Shown: positions 46,060-56,316, counted from the stretch's first letter. The stretch is 64,000 nt of DNA from Gillisella vitis (GCA_009744235.1 WPHV01000004.1:62001-126000); one strand, 5' to 3'. Numbers and translations are program-made. Notes: generated by a model from the letters alone, not told the origin.

Positions 46060-48315
46060 CTATCCTGCGACGGCTAACGACATTTCCTGCTTGAGAGACT
46101 GACCGCGCGAAGCAGCAACGACAGCATCCACATCCAGGATCAGAGCCACGCGGCCATCGCCCAGAATAGTTGCCGCGGCGATACCGGGCACATGAGTATA
46201 GTTGGCCTCGAGGCTCTTGATGACCACCTGACGCTGACCCTGGATGGCATCGACCATCAAGGCGCGCTGACCGCCACCTTCCGATTCAACCAACAGAGCA
46301 ACACCATCGATCGGGTTGGCCTGGGCAGAGCGGAAGTTCAGGATCCGACCGACATCCACCAATGGGCAGAAGCTGTTACGGATCGAAATCAGCCGCTGGT
46401 TAGCCCCGAAGGAATGGATATTCTGGGCTTCCGGCTGCAAGGTTTCAACGATGGCCGTCAAGGGAACGACAAGCGTCTGGCCAGCAACGGTGACGACCAT
46501 GCCATCCAGAACCGCCAGTGTCAGCGGCAAGCTCATGGTGAAAGTCGAGCCCTGACCGGGGCGCGAGCTGATGGAGATGCGCCCGCCCAATGCCTGGATG
46601 GACCGCTTGACCACGTCCATGCCAACGCCGCGGCCGGAAATGTCGGAAATCTTGTCCGCCGTGGAAAAGCCCGGCATGAAAATCAGATTGTCGATTTCCT
46701 CGTCGGACAGATTGGCGTCGGCAGCGATGATATCGTTGTCGATTGCCTTCTGACGGACCCGCTCGCGGTTGATACCGGCGCCATCGTCGACCAGTTCGAT
46801 CACGATACGGCCAGACCGGTGCTTTGCCGTCAGCTTGACCGTGCCTTCCGGGTTCTTGCCTGCGGCAGTGCGCTTTTCAGGGGTTTCGATACCATGGTCA
46901 ACGGCATTTCGGATCATGTGTGTCAGCGGCTCGGCCAGCTTGTCGATGACCGTCTTGTCCACTTCGGTGTTTTCACCTTCGGTGACCAGGCGGATCGATT
47001 TTCCAACCATATCAGCGACTTCGCGGACGATACGCGACATGCGCTGGAACACCGGCTTGACCGGCTGAGCACGGATCGCCATCACCGAATCCTGGATCTC
47101 GCGGGTGAGCTGTTGCAGCTCTTCGAGGCCCATATTGATCGACGACGTGCCGTTGGTGTCATTTTCGATGACGCTCTGCGACAGCATGGCCTGGTTGATG
47201 ACAAGCTCGCCCACCAGGTTGATCAGGCGGTCGACGCGATCGAGATCGACGCGGATCGTTTGCCCGGCAGCCGAAGCTGCGGACTGGTTTTGCGCGGCGG
47301 CAGCGGCAGCGGCAGCAGCAGCGGCTGGAGATTCTCTCTTCTCCCTAACGGCACTGACCACCTTGGTTGCGGTATCGGCGGCTTCCACGGCCTCGGCAAT
47401 CAAGTCAGCCGAGCTATCGTCAGCCTCTTCAGCGCCGCTGTCGTCGTCCAGCGCGGACAGATCGAACGGCACCGGTACCATCGGCAGCTCATCGCTTCCT
47501 TCAGCAGCAGTCGCTTCCTGCTCCTTGATTTCCAGTTCGCAATCCCATTCGGCAAACTCGAAAACAGTCCGAACGCCTTCTTCGCCTTTTTCGCTCTTCA
47601 CCAGGATTTTCCAGGAGAAGTAAGCCTCCTCAGGATCCATGGATTCAAGCGTCGGAACGGCGCTTACATTACAGTTCAGGCTGACTTCGCCGATGCGCGA
47701 CAGATCGCGCAGCAAGAGCGTGGCGTCATTGCCCTTGGCATAGAGATCCCGGCGCGGCTTGAAGGTCACTTCAAGCGGAGGAGACACAATGGGCGGCTCT
47801 TCGTCGGCAAAATCGTCAAAGGAGAATGGAACGGGTGCAAAACCGCTATCATCCGTTGCTGCTGGCGCAGGCGCAGGCTTGGCAGCCGCCTTTGGCGCAG
47901 GTGCCGGTGCTGTGGCGGATGACGAAGGCATTTCACCCTTGGCAAGCGCTTCCAGTTCCTTGACAAGGCCGCTTGAACGCGAAGGATCGACGCTGCCACC
48001 GTCACGAGAAGCATTGGTCAGGTCGGCGAGCACGTCGGCCGACTTGAGCATGACCTTCATGACTTCAATGCCCGGTTCCAGCTTATTGGATCGAACGCAA
48101 TCAAGGGTGGTCTCAAAAACGTGAGCGAAGGCAACGAGATCGTCGAGACCGAACGCGCCTGCGCCTCCTTTGATGGAATGAACAGCTCGGAAAACAGCAT
48201 TCACCGTCTCCGGGTCACGATCCCCATCGTTCATTTTCAGAAGACCGGATTCCAGTTCCGCGAGCTGTTCCTCGCATTCCTGGAAAAAGATCTCTTTGAT
48301 TTCGTTCATATCCAT
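46060..48315 (-). CDS. cheA: Chemotaxis histidine kinase CheA
   Basis: 751 residues. The P1 domain carries phospho-accepting His46 in [14 protein letters not shown] long Pro/Ala/Glu-rich middle part contains a P2-like CheY-binding domain and a run of ten Ala. P3 dimerisation starts near [21 protein letters not shown]4 has the N-box [13 protein letters not shown]-box FMPGFST and G-box [13 protein letters not shown]5 is CheW-like. It feeds phosphate to CheY1, CheY2 and CheB. It is preceded by cheY1 with a 15-base gap. The large reading frame on the opposite strand is a shadow. Confidence 0.96.
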   Translation of the reverse strand: MDMNEIKEIFFQECEEQLAELESGLLKMNDGDRDPETVNAVFRAVHSIKGGAGAFGLDDLVAFAHVFETTLDCVRSNKLEPGIEVMKVMLKSADVLADLTNASRDGGSVDPSRSSGLVKELEALAKGEMPSSSATAPAPAPKAAAKPAPAPAATDDSGFAPVPFSFDDFADEEPPIVSPPLEVTFKPRRDLYAKGNDATLLLRDLSRIGEVSLNCNVSAVPTLESMDPEEAYFSWKILVKSEKGEEGVRTVFEFAEWDCELEIKEQEATAAEGSDELPMVPVPFDLSALDDDSGAEEADDSSADLIAEAVEAADTATKVVSAVREKRESPAAAAAAAAAAAQNQSAASAAGQTIRVDLDRVDRLINLVGELVINQAMLSQSVIENDTNGTSSINMGLEELQQLTREIQDSVMAIRAQPVKPVFQRMSRIVREVADMVGKSIRLVTEGENTEVDKTVIDKLAEPLTHMIRNAVDHGIETPEKRTAAGKNPEGTVKLTAKHRSGRIVIELVDDGAGINRERVRQKAIDNDIIAADANLSDEEIDNLIFMPGFSTADKISDISGRGVGMDVVKRSIQALGGRISISSRPGQGSTFTMSLPLTLAVLDGMVVTVAGQTLVVPLTAIVETLQPEAQNIHSFGANQRLISIRNSFCPLVDVGRILNFRSAQANPIDGVALLVESEGGGQRALMVDAIQGQRQVVIKSLEANYTHVPGIAAATILGDGRVALILDVDAVVAASRGQSLKQEMSLAVAG

Positions 48316-48330
48316 CGAAGTCAGACCCCG

Positions 48331-48696
48331 TTAGGCGGTTACACGTTCAATCGCATCGATCAGTTTCGTCGGATCGAATGGCTTGACGATCCAGCCGGTA
48401 GCGCCGGCCTGGCGCGCACGGTTCTTCTTCTCAGCATCGCTTTCGGTCGTCAGAACGAGGATCGGAACGGCGCGGTATTTTTCATTGCGGCGTACGCCCT
48501 CGATAAAACCAAAACCGTCAAGGCGCGGCATGTTGATATCGGTAACGATCACGTCGGGATTGCACTCTTCAAGCACTTCAAGACCTTCGACGCCGTCTTC
48601 GGCCTGGATGGTCTCGAAACCCGCATTGTTGAGGGTCACGAGAAGCATGTTGCGGATGGTTCTAGAGTCATCCACGGTTAATACTTTTTTCTTCAT
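48331..48696 (-). CDS. cheY1: Chemotaxis response regulator CheY1
   Basis: A 121-residue single receiver domain starting MKKKVLTVDDSRT, with phospho-acceptor Asp53 in VIVTDINMPRLDG, Thr in VLTTESD and Lys in IVKPFDP. By its place just before cheA it corresponds to S. meliloti CheY1, a phosphate sink whose dephosphorylation is speeded when CheA is bound by CheS. The start overlaps the cheS stop by 4 bases. Confidence 0.92.
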   Translation of the reverse strand: MKKKVLTVDDSRTIRNMLLVTLNNAGFETIQAEDGVEGLEVLEECNPDVIVTDINMPRLDGFGFIEGVRRNEKYRAVPILVLTTESDAEKKNRARQAGATGWIVKPFDPTKLIDAIERVTA

Positions 48697-48989
48697 TGCC
48701 GGATCTCCGCGATCAGTTGATCGTTGTTCAAGCCCAAGAGCTGTATGGTTTTGGTGAAAGCGTCTGACGCCTTCTTTATCGAGAAGGTTTTCTGGTCTTC
48801 TTCCCAGGTTTTCGCGCCCGAGACGAGCACCTGGGCGCAAAGTGCTCCCATCCGCTCGACACCGGATGCGTCGATTTCAATTGCTCCTCCCCGCATGGAC
48901 AGAAGCTTGTCCTTGAGCTGAGACGCTTCATTCAAGTCGAGCACCGATGCCAGCTTAAGCTGCGCCGATGCGCCTTTCTTGCTCGCCAT
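48693..48989 (-). CDS. cheS: CheS-like STAS-domain protein
   Basis: 98 residues from ATG 48989 (MASKKGASAQLKLASVLDLN). Strand-helix pattern and the GGAIEIDASGVERMGALCAQVL segment match a small STAS domain. By position (second gene, before cheY1) and size it corresponds to S. meliloti CheS, a roughly 97-residue protein reported to bind CheA and promote CheY1 dephosphorylation. STAS membership is read from the sequence; the CheS role is inferred from synteny. Confidence 0.78.
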   Translation of the reverse strand: MASKKGASAQLKLASVLDLNEASQLKDKLLSMRGGAIEIDASGVERMGALCAQVLVSGAKTWEEDQKTFSIKKASDAFTKTIQLLGLNNDQLIAEIRQ

Positions 48990-49125
48990 AGACTGTTTCC
49001 CTACCGTTTCTATCGACCGCCCCATAAGGGTTATGAGAGTTCAAAACCTAAGCGCTTCTCCGGCACGAAAAGCCGTTTCATCCCGAACCTTCCTCCGTTG
49101 TATAAGAGGTAGGTAAATAAACCGC

Positions 49126-50760
49126 TCACATCGAAAGGCCTCCTGCCCGAATCGGCACTAAAAAATCGTGCCCCCCGAAGTCCTCGGAAAAAGCCACCAT
49201 CGGCAGCTCTGCCGCTTGCGCTGATGGTACCGGGTAACCGTTCGACGGGTTGGTCTGGCTGCCATGATATTGGGTGCGCTCAATGGTGAATTGCCGCACG
49301 GTCTTGCCAAGCTCGACGATCACCGTATGCAGGTCGGCACTGTCATCCGCCGCCTGGCGTGACAACTGCGCGCTTGCACGCGATGTTTCGCCCTGGGCTT
49401 CCAGCACACAAGCGACGCTATCCAGGGCTGCGGCCTGTTTGGCCGTTTCGCCCGCCATCACCGAGACCGATCGATTGATATCGACGACCTGCGTGACGAT
49501 GCTGGAAATCGCATCCTGGGTGCGATTGACCATCTCCACCCCGGCTTCGACCTGATGTTTGGTGGCCGCAACCAGGGCCTTGATTTCCCGCGCACTGTCG
49601 GCGGAACGCTGGGCCAAGGCCCGCACTTCCTGGGCAACGACGGCAAAGCCCCGACCGGAATCACCGGCACGGGCCGCCTCGATCCCGGCGTTCAAGGCCA
49701 GAAGATTGGTCTGAAAGGCAATTTCATCGATGGAGCCGATAATATGGCCGATCTGCTCGGCAGAGGTTTCGATATCCGCCATGGCGGCGATGGCCTTGCC
49801 AACCACCTCGCCGCTCGCTTCAACCGCCTTGACGGTCATCTCGACAGCCTGCTCGGTGAGTTTCGACTGCGCCGCGTTATGGCTGACCGTTTCGGTCACC
49901 TGCCGCAGGCTGGCGCTTGCCGCATCAAGGTCCGCCGCTGCTTCATCGGCCCGCACACCCAGCGCGGCCCCTTGCTCACCAAGGGCGGCGCTGACCTCTT
50001 CCGCTGTGCGGCGGCTGGCGTCCATAACGGAAACCGCAGCGCAAATGCTCTCCATCGCGCCATTGAAACTCGACACGAGATCCTGGTATTCCTCCGGGAC
50101 ATCCGTGTTCAACCGGCTGGACAGATCGCCCTGCGACAGCGCCGTGAATGCGCCCTGAAACAGATCCGTGACGCTGGCGCGCTCCTTGCGCCGCAGGTCG
50201 GCCATGTCGCGATGATGCTTGAGGCGCAATTCGTTGAAGCGCAGGGAAACGGCAATTTCCACATCCACCATGACCAGACGAATGAGCGCACTGACCAGCG
50301 CCTGCAATTCGGCGGCTCGCTTGCGCGAGGACGGCATGAAGCCGCGATTGGCAAGATCGGCGAAGACGGAACTGACCAGGCCCTCCAGAACAACGGCATG
50401 GCCGGCAATCTGCCAACGGGGGTCGAGCCCCATCCGGCTCTGGCTATCAGCCAGCACCTTGACACGTTCGGCATAGAGCGCATCGAAACGCGCGTCGGTC
50501 ATTACTTCCCAGTGGGAAACATAGAGATCATGGAGGCGGTCGATCTGCCTCTCGCCGGTAAACTGACGGGCCGCATCGGGTGCCGTCTGCAGCTTGCGAA
50601 AAAACGCGCGCAGACCCGTTTCCACCTCAGGCTCCAGCCCGACCCGGTGGCGGCGCAAAAGACTGCAAGCATCCTGGTCCAGTCCGGCAAAATTCAGCCG
50701 GTCCCGCAAGCTGCCAGCCTGCGATCCACCTGTCCGTTCTGCCTCAGCGTGCTGAACCAA
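49126..50760 (-). CDS. icpA: Soluble chemoreceptor IcpA with globin-like sensor domain
   Basis: 544 residues, no membrane segments. Residues about 20-185 look like a globin-coupled sensor domain ([26 protein letters not shown], then a helical stretch). A short HAMP-like part follows ([25 protein letters not shown]), then the methyl-accepting signalling domain with the hairpin tip [20 protein letters not shown]. It heads the che operon as in S. meliloti. The position normally held by the haem-binding His appears to be Gln107. The C-terminus has no CheR/CheB docking pentapeptide. The start is TTG 50760 and is uncertain. Confidence 0.88.
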   Translation of the reverse strand: MVQHAEAERTGGSQAGSLRDRLNFAGLDQDACSLLRRHRVGLEPEVETGLRAFFRKLQTAPDAARQFTGERQIDRLHDLYVSHWEVMTDARFDALYAERVKVLADSQSRMGLDPRWQIAGHAVVLEGLVSSVFADLANRGFMPSSRKRAAELQALVSALIRLVMVDVEIAVSLRFNELRLKHHRDMADLRRKERASVTDLFQGAFTALSQGDLSSRLNTDVPEEYQDLVSSFNGAMESICAAVSVMDASRRTAEEVSAALGEQGAALGVRADEAAADLDAASASLRQVTETVSHNAAQSKLTEQAVEMTVKAVEASGEVVGKAIAAMADIETSAEQIGHIIGSIDEIAFQTNLLALNAGIEAARAGDSGRGFAVVAQEVRALAQRSADSAREIKALVAATKHQVEAGVEMVNRTQDAISSIVTQVVDINRSVSVMAGETAKQAAALDSVACVLEAQGETSRASAQLSRQAADDSADLHTVIVELGKTVRQFTIERTQYHGSQTNPSNGYPVPSAQAAELPMVAFSEDFGGHDFLVPIRAGGLSM

Positions 50761-51506
50761 TTGCCAATCCCCGCGGGGTCGGCCCTGTCGAACCAGGAAC
50801 TGACCGCCATCACCTGTTAAATCGTCCGCATGGATACGCTATACGCCGCATAACCTTGAGAACCGCTCTGTACTGGAGATACCGGATCGGAACCGGTACG
50901 GTGGGACTGGCATCATGCCGGGTGGGACGCGCAACGCGCCCATTCCTCCGTGTCCTACAATCTTTATGGTTAATTCGTTGATTGGAGGTTAATGTTTATT
51001 CAATGCTCAACTTTACTGCCAAATTCTTAAAATTTGAATCTATTTGTGAAGGCCTAAACGTGAAATCAAGCTTGGAGCAAGGTTAAGTTGTGCTAATGTG
51101 GCACCAAGCGGCATGAAGGTCGAAAAGGTGGGCAATGATTGTTCTAGTAATAGGGGCTGCGCTGATTGCAGCAAGCACGATAGTGGTTGTATCGCTGAAT
51201 GAGCGAGGCAAGTTGGCGGTCGCGACAAAGCCGACATTCTGACATACCATGCGTTTAACCCACGCATGAAGAGCAGTCCAACCTAGTAAAACTGCTGGAT
51301 TTATCATCTTCAATCGAAAAATTGCCCAGATATCTGGTCCATATCCTTCTAAGGATAGGTAGGGGCTGGCTGTGCCGTATCAAATCGTCCGCAGCCCTCA
51401 AGGGGCCTTTCACGGTCCACCAACGCACGCCATCGGCTTGAAGCTTGCCGCCCTGCCCATTCCCCTGTAGACGCATGGGGAACAGGTGCAATTGCCGGAT
51501 ATATCT
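50761..51506. other. Gene-free stretch between icpA and dxr
   Basis: 746 bases between divergent genes. It must contain the che-operon and dxr promoters. It holds one possible 35-codon membrane-peptide gene (51135-51242), and TTAA-rich sites near 50968-50995. Nothing else is recognisable. Confidence 0.5.
51135..51242 (+). CDS. Possible 35-residue hydrophobic peptide
   Basis: ATG 51135 follows AAGGTG at suitable spacing. The product starts MIVLVIGAALIAASTIVVVS, a single membrane segment, and ends in a short basic tail (LNERGKLAVATKPTF). It stands alone in the long gap upstream of dxr. The amino-acid pattern is more ordered than chance, but nothing proves expression. Confidence 0.35.
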   Translation: MIVLVIGAALIAASTIVVVSLNERGKLAVATKPTF

Positions 51507-52700
51507 ATGAATACCGCCACGTCCCAGCCCCGCCGCCTCACCATTCTGGGGTCGACCGGCTCTATCGGAACCAACACACTTGATGTGATCAGACAAATGG
51601 GCGGGCGCGATCGCTTCGATATCATGGCCCTGACAGGGCACGGCAATGTCGCGCTTCTGGCGGAGCAGGCATTGCTGACAGGCGCAAAGCTGGCGGTTAC
51701 CTCCGACGAAAATCAATATATTGCCTTGAAAGACCTGTTGTCGGGCAGCGGTATCGACGTTGCAGCCGGCAGCAGCGGGTTACAGGAAGCAGCATGCCTT
51801 GAGGCCGACTGGGTGATGGCCGCCATTGTCGGCACCGCCGGTTTGCAGCCGACCTTGACCGCCGCCGCACGCGGCGCCGATATCGCGCTGGCCAATAAGG
51901 AATGCCTTGTTTCGGCAGGCGAATTGTTCATCGAGACGGTACGCAAGGGCGGCGGCAAGATTATCCCCGTCGATAGTGAGCATTCGGCGATTTTCCAATG
52001 CCTGGACGAAAATCACCGCGACACACTGGAGCGCATCGTGTTGACCGCCTCGGGCGGGCCATTTCGCACCTTCACCCGCCAGCAGATGGCCGATGTGAGT
52101 GTTCAAACCGCCCGCGCCCATCCAAATTGGTCCATGGGACTGAAGGTGTCGATTGGCAGCGCCTCGATGTTCAACAAGGCGCTGGAGATGATCGAGGCAA
52201 AGCACCTGTTCGATCTGACACCCGACCAGATCGAGGTTATCGTCCATCCGCAGTCTATCGTTCACTCCATGGTGGGCTATAGTGACGGCTCGGTACTGGC
52301 CCAGCTTGGCGTGCCGGATATGCGAACCGCCATCGGTTATGCGCTGAGCTATCCGAAACGCGCGGCGCTGGATGTGGACCGGTTGGATTTCACCAAGCTG
52401 GCGCGGCTGGATTTCGAAGCGCCGGACCTGGACCGCTTTCCGGCCATCCGTCTCGCCCGTACGGCGCTTGAGCGCGGCGGCTTGCAGGGCGCCGTGTTGA
52501 ACGCCGCCGAGGAATGTGCCTTTGAGGCTTTTGTCGAGGAAAAAATCGGTTTTCTCGACATGGCCGATGTGGTCGAGGATGTTATGGATCATCTCATGAG
52601 CTTGGCACCAGCGACCGTGATTGCCGATGTCTTTGCCGCCGATGCGCAGGCACGACGCCGTGCCCAGGAGGTCATCCTGAACCAAGGCCGCATGCGGTAA
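51507..52700 (+). CDS. dxr: 1-Deoxy-D-xylulose 5-phosphate reductoisomerase
   Basis: 397 residues. First committed enzyme of the non-mevalonate isoprenoid route, making MEP from DXP with NADPH. NADPH motif ILGSTGSIGTNTLDV, LANKECLVSAGELF, metal ligands in IPVDSEHSAIFQ, SGGPFR, HPNWSMGLKVSIGSASMFNK and HPQSIVHSMV are all present. It is not in the frr-uppS-cdsA cluster often found in alphaproteobacteria; some rhizobia carry a dxr at a separate site. Start ATG 51507 gives MNTATSQPRRL; an upstream in-frame ATG adds seven residues. Confidence 0.93.
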   Translation: MNTATSQPRRLTILGSTGSIGTNTLDVIRQMGGRDRFDIMALTGHGNVALLAEQALLTGAKLAVTSDENQYIALKDLLSGSGIDVAAGSSGLQEAACLEADWVMAAIVGTAGLQPTLTAAARGADIALANKECLVSAGELFIETVRKGGGKIIPVDSEHSAIFQCLDENHRDTLERIVLTASGGPFRTFTRQQMADVSVQTARAHPNWSMGLKVSIGSASMFNKALEMIEAKHLFDLTPDQIEVIVHPQSIVHSMVGYSDGSVLAQLGVPDMRTAIGYALSYPKRAALDVDRLDFTKLARLDFEAPDLDRFPAIRLARTALERGGLQGAVLNAAEECAFEAFVEEKIGFLDMADVVEDVMDHLMSLAPATVIADVFAADAQARRRAQEVILNQGRMR

Positions 52701-52766
52701 TCCAGAATGCTGCAACTCTTTAAATCTGCTGCATAATTTTTCTTGAGCCGATTACGGCTTCAGGAC

Positions 52767-54002
52767 CTATGCAGCCGCACATACCGCGGCACGCAAGCGC
52801 TCGACATACGTGCCATCACAGCCTTCCAATGCCGTATTGCTCAGGCTGACCACGGTCAAACCGGCCTCGGGAACGATGAACCAGGTATTGCCATAGACAC
52901 CACCCCATTGCACCGCGCCCGGCGGCAAGGCGGTGGCCGCTGCGGCGGAATCGGTGATGACAGCACCGAGAAAGCTGAAGCGCTTGCCGGGAAGCCCCAT
53001 GGGGAGATCGCCGATCTGGTTGGAGAGACACATTTGCGCAAGCTCGGGTGACATCAGTCCACCGCCGCCAGTACGAATGGTTTCAAGCAGCGTCAGGACA
53101 TCCAGCGCTGTACCGGCCATTCCTCCACCACCGGACTGGAAGGCACGGGGATTGAAAATCCGCGAGGGGGAAAAAGCCGGCCCCTCGCCGCCCCATGGAG
53201 CCGCAGCCTTCCATCGCTCCTCCATCCGCTCGGCCCTTTGTTCGCCGTCCCGATACGGAACCGCAAGCCGCGCCATATCCCTCACATGGAAACGAGCATC
53301 CGTCAGCCGCAAGGGGTCGCAGACATGCTCGACCACCGCCGCCTCCAGCAGGTTTCTGCCTTCGATAGAGCCGAAATACTGGGCGAATGCCGTCTTGCTT
53401 GTTGCGCCAGGAACCGGAGCTGCTGCCCCATCATCTTCGTCCTGCTCCCCTGCACGGCTCGCACCATGCACCTTGGCAACAACTGCGCCCAGCAGATCCG
53501 TGGCGATAGAATAGCCCCAACGCTCGCCAGGGGCAAAAGCCAGCGGAATGGCATTATGGCGGCTGAAATTTTCCTCAACCGTCAGATCCGTATCGAGAAG
53601 ACCGAGATTGATGGCCCGCTCCCGCGGCAGCCTTTGCAGCGCCGGATCATAGGTCAGACCCGATGTGTGAGTGAGCAGATGACGCACCGTGATGGCGGCG
53701 AAGGTGCCGGCTGGCGTCTTGGGCCGGAACCAGGGAAGATGATCAGCCACCAGATCGTCAAGCCCCAGCAATCCCTTGTCGACCAGAGTGAGTGCCGTGA
53801 CCGCGACAAATGGTTTTGTGACGGATGCGAAACGAAAAATCCTATCGAACTGCATTGGAATACGCGCTTCCCGATCCGCATAGCCAATGGCCCGCCGCAG
53901 CAGGGGCTGTCCGTGCCTGAACACCATGACCACCGCCCCAACCAGAGCCTCGCTTGACACAGCCTCTTCCAGCACGCGGTTGACCCGCTCGACAATCGAC
54001 AT
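52767..54002 (-). CDS. Serine hydrolase, beta-lactamase/class C esterase family
   Basis: 411 residues without a signal peptide. The SxxK nucleophile motif is ASVTKPF and the LLTHTSGL segment follows, both typical of the Beta-lactamase (PF00144) esterase group. The usual YxN motif reads YSI (in WGYSIATD), so the third residue is not Asn, a common variation among esterases and LovD-like acyltransferases. The C-terminal GGVYGNTWFIVPEAGL fits the family. The substrate is unknown. It lies 66 bases from convergent dxr and is isolated from hemA by a terminator. Confidence 0.83.
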   Translation of the reverse strand: MSIVERVNRVLEEAVSSEALVGAVVMVFRHGQPLLRRAIGYADREARIPMQFDRIFRFASVTKPFVAVTALTLVDKGLLGLDDLVADHLPWFRPKTPAGTFAAITVRHLLTHTSGLTYDPALQRLPRERAINLGLLDTDLTVEENFSRHNAIPLAFAPGERWGYSIATDLLGAVVAKVHGASRAGEQDEDDGAAAPVPGATSKTAFAQYFGSIEGRNLLEAAVVEHVCDPLRLTDARFHVRDMARLAVPYRDGEQRAERMEERWKAAAPWGGEGPAFSPSRIFNPRAFQSGGGGMAGTALDVLTLLETIRTGGGGLMSPELAQMCLSNQIGDLPMGLPGKRFSFLGAVITDSAAAATALPPGAVQWGGVYGNTWFIVPEAGLTVVSLSNTALEGCDGTYVERLRAAVCAAA

Positions 54003-54015
54003 CCCATCCCTCCCC

Positions 54016-54051
54016 TAAAACAAAATGCGGGCCATGTGACCATGACCCGCA
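54016..54051 (-). terminator. Rho-independent terminator of hemA
   Basis: On the minus strand, TGCGGGTCATG pairs with CATGGCCCGCA (one mismatch, loop GTCA), followed by TTTTGTTTTA. It starts 28 bases after the hemA stop and ends 14 bases before the next gene. Confidence 0.8.
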
Positions 54052-54079
54052 CAACCTGCGCAAGAGTGAAATGGAAAAA

Positions 54080-55294
54080 TCAGGCGACAGCCCGCGCCAG
54101 CGCACATCTCGACCAGAGCTGATGCAGGGCGCCGACCAGATGATCGACATCGGCATCGCTATGCAACGGCGTTGGGGTGATGCGCAGGCGCTCGGTTTTC
54201 TTCGGCACTGTCGGGTAATTGATGGGCTGCACATAGATATTGAAATTGTCGAGCAGGATATCGGAGATCCATTTGCATTTGGCGGCATCGCCAACCAGGA
54301 CCGGCACGATATGGCTGGGATTGGGCATATGAGGAATACCGCGCGCATCCAGAAGCGACCGCAACCGGCGTACCCGTTCCTGATGGGCGAAACGCTCGAT
54401 CTGGCTGGACTTCAAATGCCGGATCGACGCAACTGCACCGGCAGCCAGCGACGGTGGCAAAGCTGTCGTAAAGATAAAACCTGACGCAAACGAACGGACG
54501 AAATCACACAAGGCGGTCGAGGCGGTGATATAGCCGCCCATCACCCCAAATGCCTTGCCAAGCGTGCCTTCGATGATCGTCAGACGGTCCATGATGCCTT
54601 CACGCTCGGCAACGCCGCCGCCGCGCGGCCCGTACATGCCGACCGCATGCACTTCGTCCAGATAGGTCATGGCGCCGTAGCGGTCAGCCAGATCGCAGAT
54701 TTCCCTGATCGGCGCGATATCGCCATCCATCGAATAGACGCTCTCAAAGGCGATCAGCTTCGGTGCCTTGGGATCGGCGGCCTTCAGCTTGGCTTCCAGA
54801 TCCTTGACGTCGTTATGCTTCCAGATCACCCGTTCGCATTTCGCATAGCGGATGCCTTCGATCATCGAGGCATGGTTCAGGGCATCGGAAAAGATGATCA
54901 GGCCAGGGATTTTCTGCCCAAGCGTACCGAGCGTCGCCCAGTTGGAAATATAGCCTGACGTGAAAATCAGCGCCTGTTCCTTGCCATGCAAGTCGGCCAG
55001 TTCCTGCTCCAGCAGAACATGATAGTGATTGGTGCCGGAAATATTGCGGGTGCCTCCAGCACCCGCGCCACAGTGATCGATGGCGTTTTTCATCGCCTCG
55101 ACGACCTGTTCGTTCTGGCCCATGCCCAGGTAGTCGTTCGAACACCAGACGGTCACGTCATGCTGACCGTTTTCCGTGTAGCGGGTGGCACGTGGAAAAT
55201 TGCCGCGCTGGCGCTCAAGATCGGCAAAAACCCGGTAACGGCCTTCTTCGTGCAGGCCATCCAGTTCGCTCTTGAAAAACGCTTCAAAATCCAT
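54080..55294 (-). CDS. hemA: 5-Aminolevulinate synthase
   Basis: A 404-residue PLP enzyme condensing glycine and succinyl-CoA to 5-aminolevulinate, the entry to haem and B12 in alphaproteobacteria (Shemin pathway). The Schiff-base lysine lies in [46 protein letters not shown] and [10 protein letters not shown] are the other hallmarks. GGAG precedes the ATG. An FNR/FixK-like box lies 206 bases upstream, suggesting induction at low oxygen. It provides precursor for the haem proteins here and for the cobalamin route served by CobS and CobT. Confidence 0.96.
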   Translation of the reverse strand: MDFEAFFKSELDGLHEEGRYRVFADLERQRGNFPRATRYTENGQHDVTVWCSNDYLGMGQNEQVVEAMKNAIDHCGAGAGGTRNISGTNHYHVLLEQELADLHGKEQALIFTSGYISNWATLGTLGQKIPGLIIFSDALNHASMIEGIRYAKCERVIWKHNDVKDLEAKLKAADPKAPKLIAFESVYSMDGDIAPIREICDLADRYGAMTYLDEVHAVGMYGPRGGGVAEREGIMDRLTIIEGTLGKAFGVMGGYITASTALCDFVRSFASGFIFTTALPPSLAAGAVASIRHLKSSQIERFAHQERVRRLRSLLDARGIPHMPNPSHIVPVLVGDAAKCKWISDILLDNFNIYVQPINYPTVPKKTERLRITPTPLHSDADVDHLVGALHQLWSRCALARAVA

Positions 55295-55992
55295 TGCGCC
55301 TGCTCCAATCTTCCTGGATCTCTTTTGAGATCGTTCGGGGCAGCGGTCAACCCCTTAAAGTGATTCTAAACTGCGACAAAAGGCACCGGCGCTGATGCGG
55401 GGTTCGATAACCACTGCCACCATCGCTGCCCGACGATCGATCTCCCCCATCGCCGCAGGCCGCATGTTCATTCACTAGCCGATACGGATCCAAACAGACT
55501 TGATCTGTGTCAAGCTTGAAGACGCAGACGGCGAGAGTGAACCCGAACACAGCAGACATTTATTATAGAATAAACTAAAACAAAATAACTTTAATATGGG
55601 TTACCACCCATCGTCCTCAGCTATGTCGGCAATTGCAAATTAGCGGTATTCACAACCGGAATATGAGCGACTATCTTCAGTGATCATTGCCATAAGTCGC
55701 CTATCGCGAAAAAAATCGTCCATGCTGACAATCGCTTTGAGAGACACCTTAAAAAACAGAGTGTTTCCGGTGGACATTCGGCGCTCTCGCTATATGTTTT
55801 GGCAATGTTGGGATTCCAGCAATTGGCCAGCAATGGACAACAATCGGCAGGAAATGCGTCAAAAGACGACAAATAATGCTGCATAACAAAATATCAGCGC
55901 AGGGGCGGACGCGCCGGAAGACCCAAATCTGGCCAGGAAAAGAACGATCGGCGAGACCTTGGTATCCGGATAAATCCAATACGGAGATGGAC
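55295..55992. other. Gene-free stretch between hemA and a lipoprotein gene
   Basis: 698 bases between divergent genes. It includes the FNR/FixK-like box at 55500-55513 and an AT-rich patch at 55559-55605 (a likely promoter or bend region). Short reading frames here look like chance. Confidence 0.5.
55500..55513 (-). promoter_or_regulatory. FNR/FixK-type box upstream of hemA
   Basis: TTGATCTGTGTCAA matches the TTGAT-N4-ATCAA consensus at 9 of 10 defined positions. It lies 206 bases before the hemA start codon. FixK/FnrN control of hemA at low oxygen is known in other rhizobia. Confidence 0.55.
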
Positions 55993-56256
55993 ATGAAAAA
56001 GGCAATTATACTCATTCTGGCAGGCCTGGCAGTCGCCGGTTGCACGGAAACCGAAAAGGGCGCCGGCATTGGCGCAGCGTCGGGCGCCATCATCGGCGGC
56101 GTCGCAACTGGCAATGTCCGCGGTGCCGCGGTTGGTGCTGCCGTGGGTGGCGTAGCGGGCGCCATCATCGGACGCGTCAACGAGCAGCCGGGCCAGTGCT
56201 ACTATCGTGACCGCTACGGCCGTCGCTACGTCGACAATTGCCCACGCGGCTACTGA
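55993..56256 (+). CDS. Glycine-zipper lipoprotein
   Basis: An 87-residue precursor: signal MKKAIILILAGLAVAGC with lipobox LAVAGC, then a glycine-zipper region (GAGIGAASGAIIGGVATG, GAAVGAAVGGVAGAIIG) and a C-terminal QCYYRDRYGRRYVDNCPRGY with two Cys. It resembles the Rickettsia 17-kDa antigen/YMGG family of outer-membrane lipoproteins; the role is unknown. GGAG lies 6 bases before ATG 55993; an ATG two codons upstream is possible. Followed by a stable hairpin. Confidence 0.85.
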   Translation: MKKAIILILAGLAVAGCTETEKGAGIGAASGAIIGGVATGNVRGAAVGAAVGGVAGAIIGRVNEQPGQCYYRDRYGRRYVDNCPRGY

Positions 56257-56262
56257 TATCCA

Positions 56263-56306
56263 GCCACCGCCGGACCCAGCCGTTCTCGGTCAGATCCGGC
56301 GGTGGC
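56263..56306 (+). terminator. Terminator-like hairpin after the lipoprotein gene
   Basis: GCCACCGCCGGA (56263-56274) pairs exactly with TCCGGCGGTGGC (56295-56306), starting 6 bases after the stop. It lacks a T-run, but the 12-base GC-rich stem should at least stabilise the transcript end. Confidence 0.55.
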
Positions 56307-56316
56307 AATAAGAATA

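Noticed and set aside
46192..47922. Open frame of 576 codons on the plus strand opposite cheA
   Set aside because: Exactly antisense to an intact cheA with all domains; the product is His/Gln/Arg-rich and unlike any family. A shadow of high-GC codon use.
49555..50820. Open frame of 421 codons opposite icpA
   Set aside because: Antisense to a complete chemoreceptor gene, with no recognisable domain.
50968..50995. CtrA-like binding site upstream of the che operon
   Set aside because: Two TTAA half-sites are present but are about 15 bases apart, not the 7 expected for a CtrA box.
52701..52766. Imperfect palindrome ATGCTGCA..TGCTGCAT between dxr and the serine hydrolase gene
   Set aside because: Arms match only in part and it is seen once in the window. 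It may be a weak bidirectional terminator, but I cannot support it.
55363..55370. Irr-type half site (TTTAGAAT on the minus strand) close to hemA
   Set aside because: Only one half-site matches; the second half does not fit, so it is below the standard for an iron-control element.
55721..55886. Short open frame in the gap upstream of the glycine-zipper gene
   Set aside because: No ribosome-binding site, random-looking composition and no membrane or domain features.
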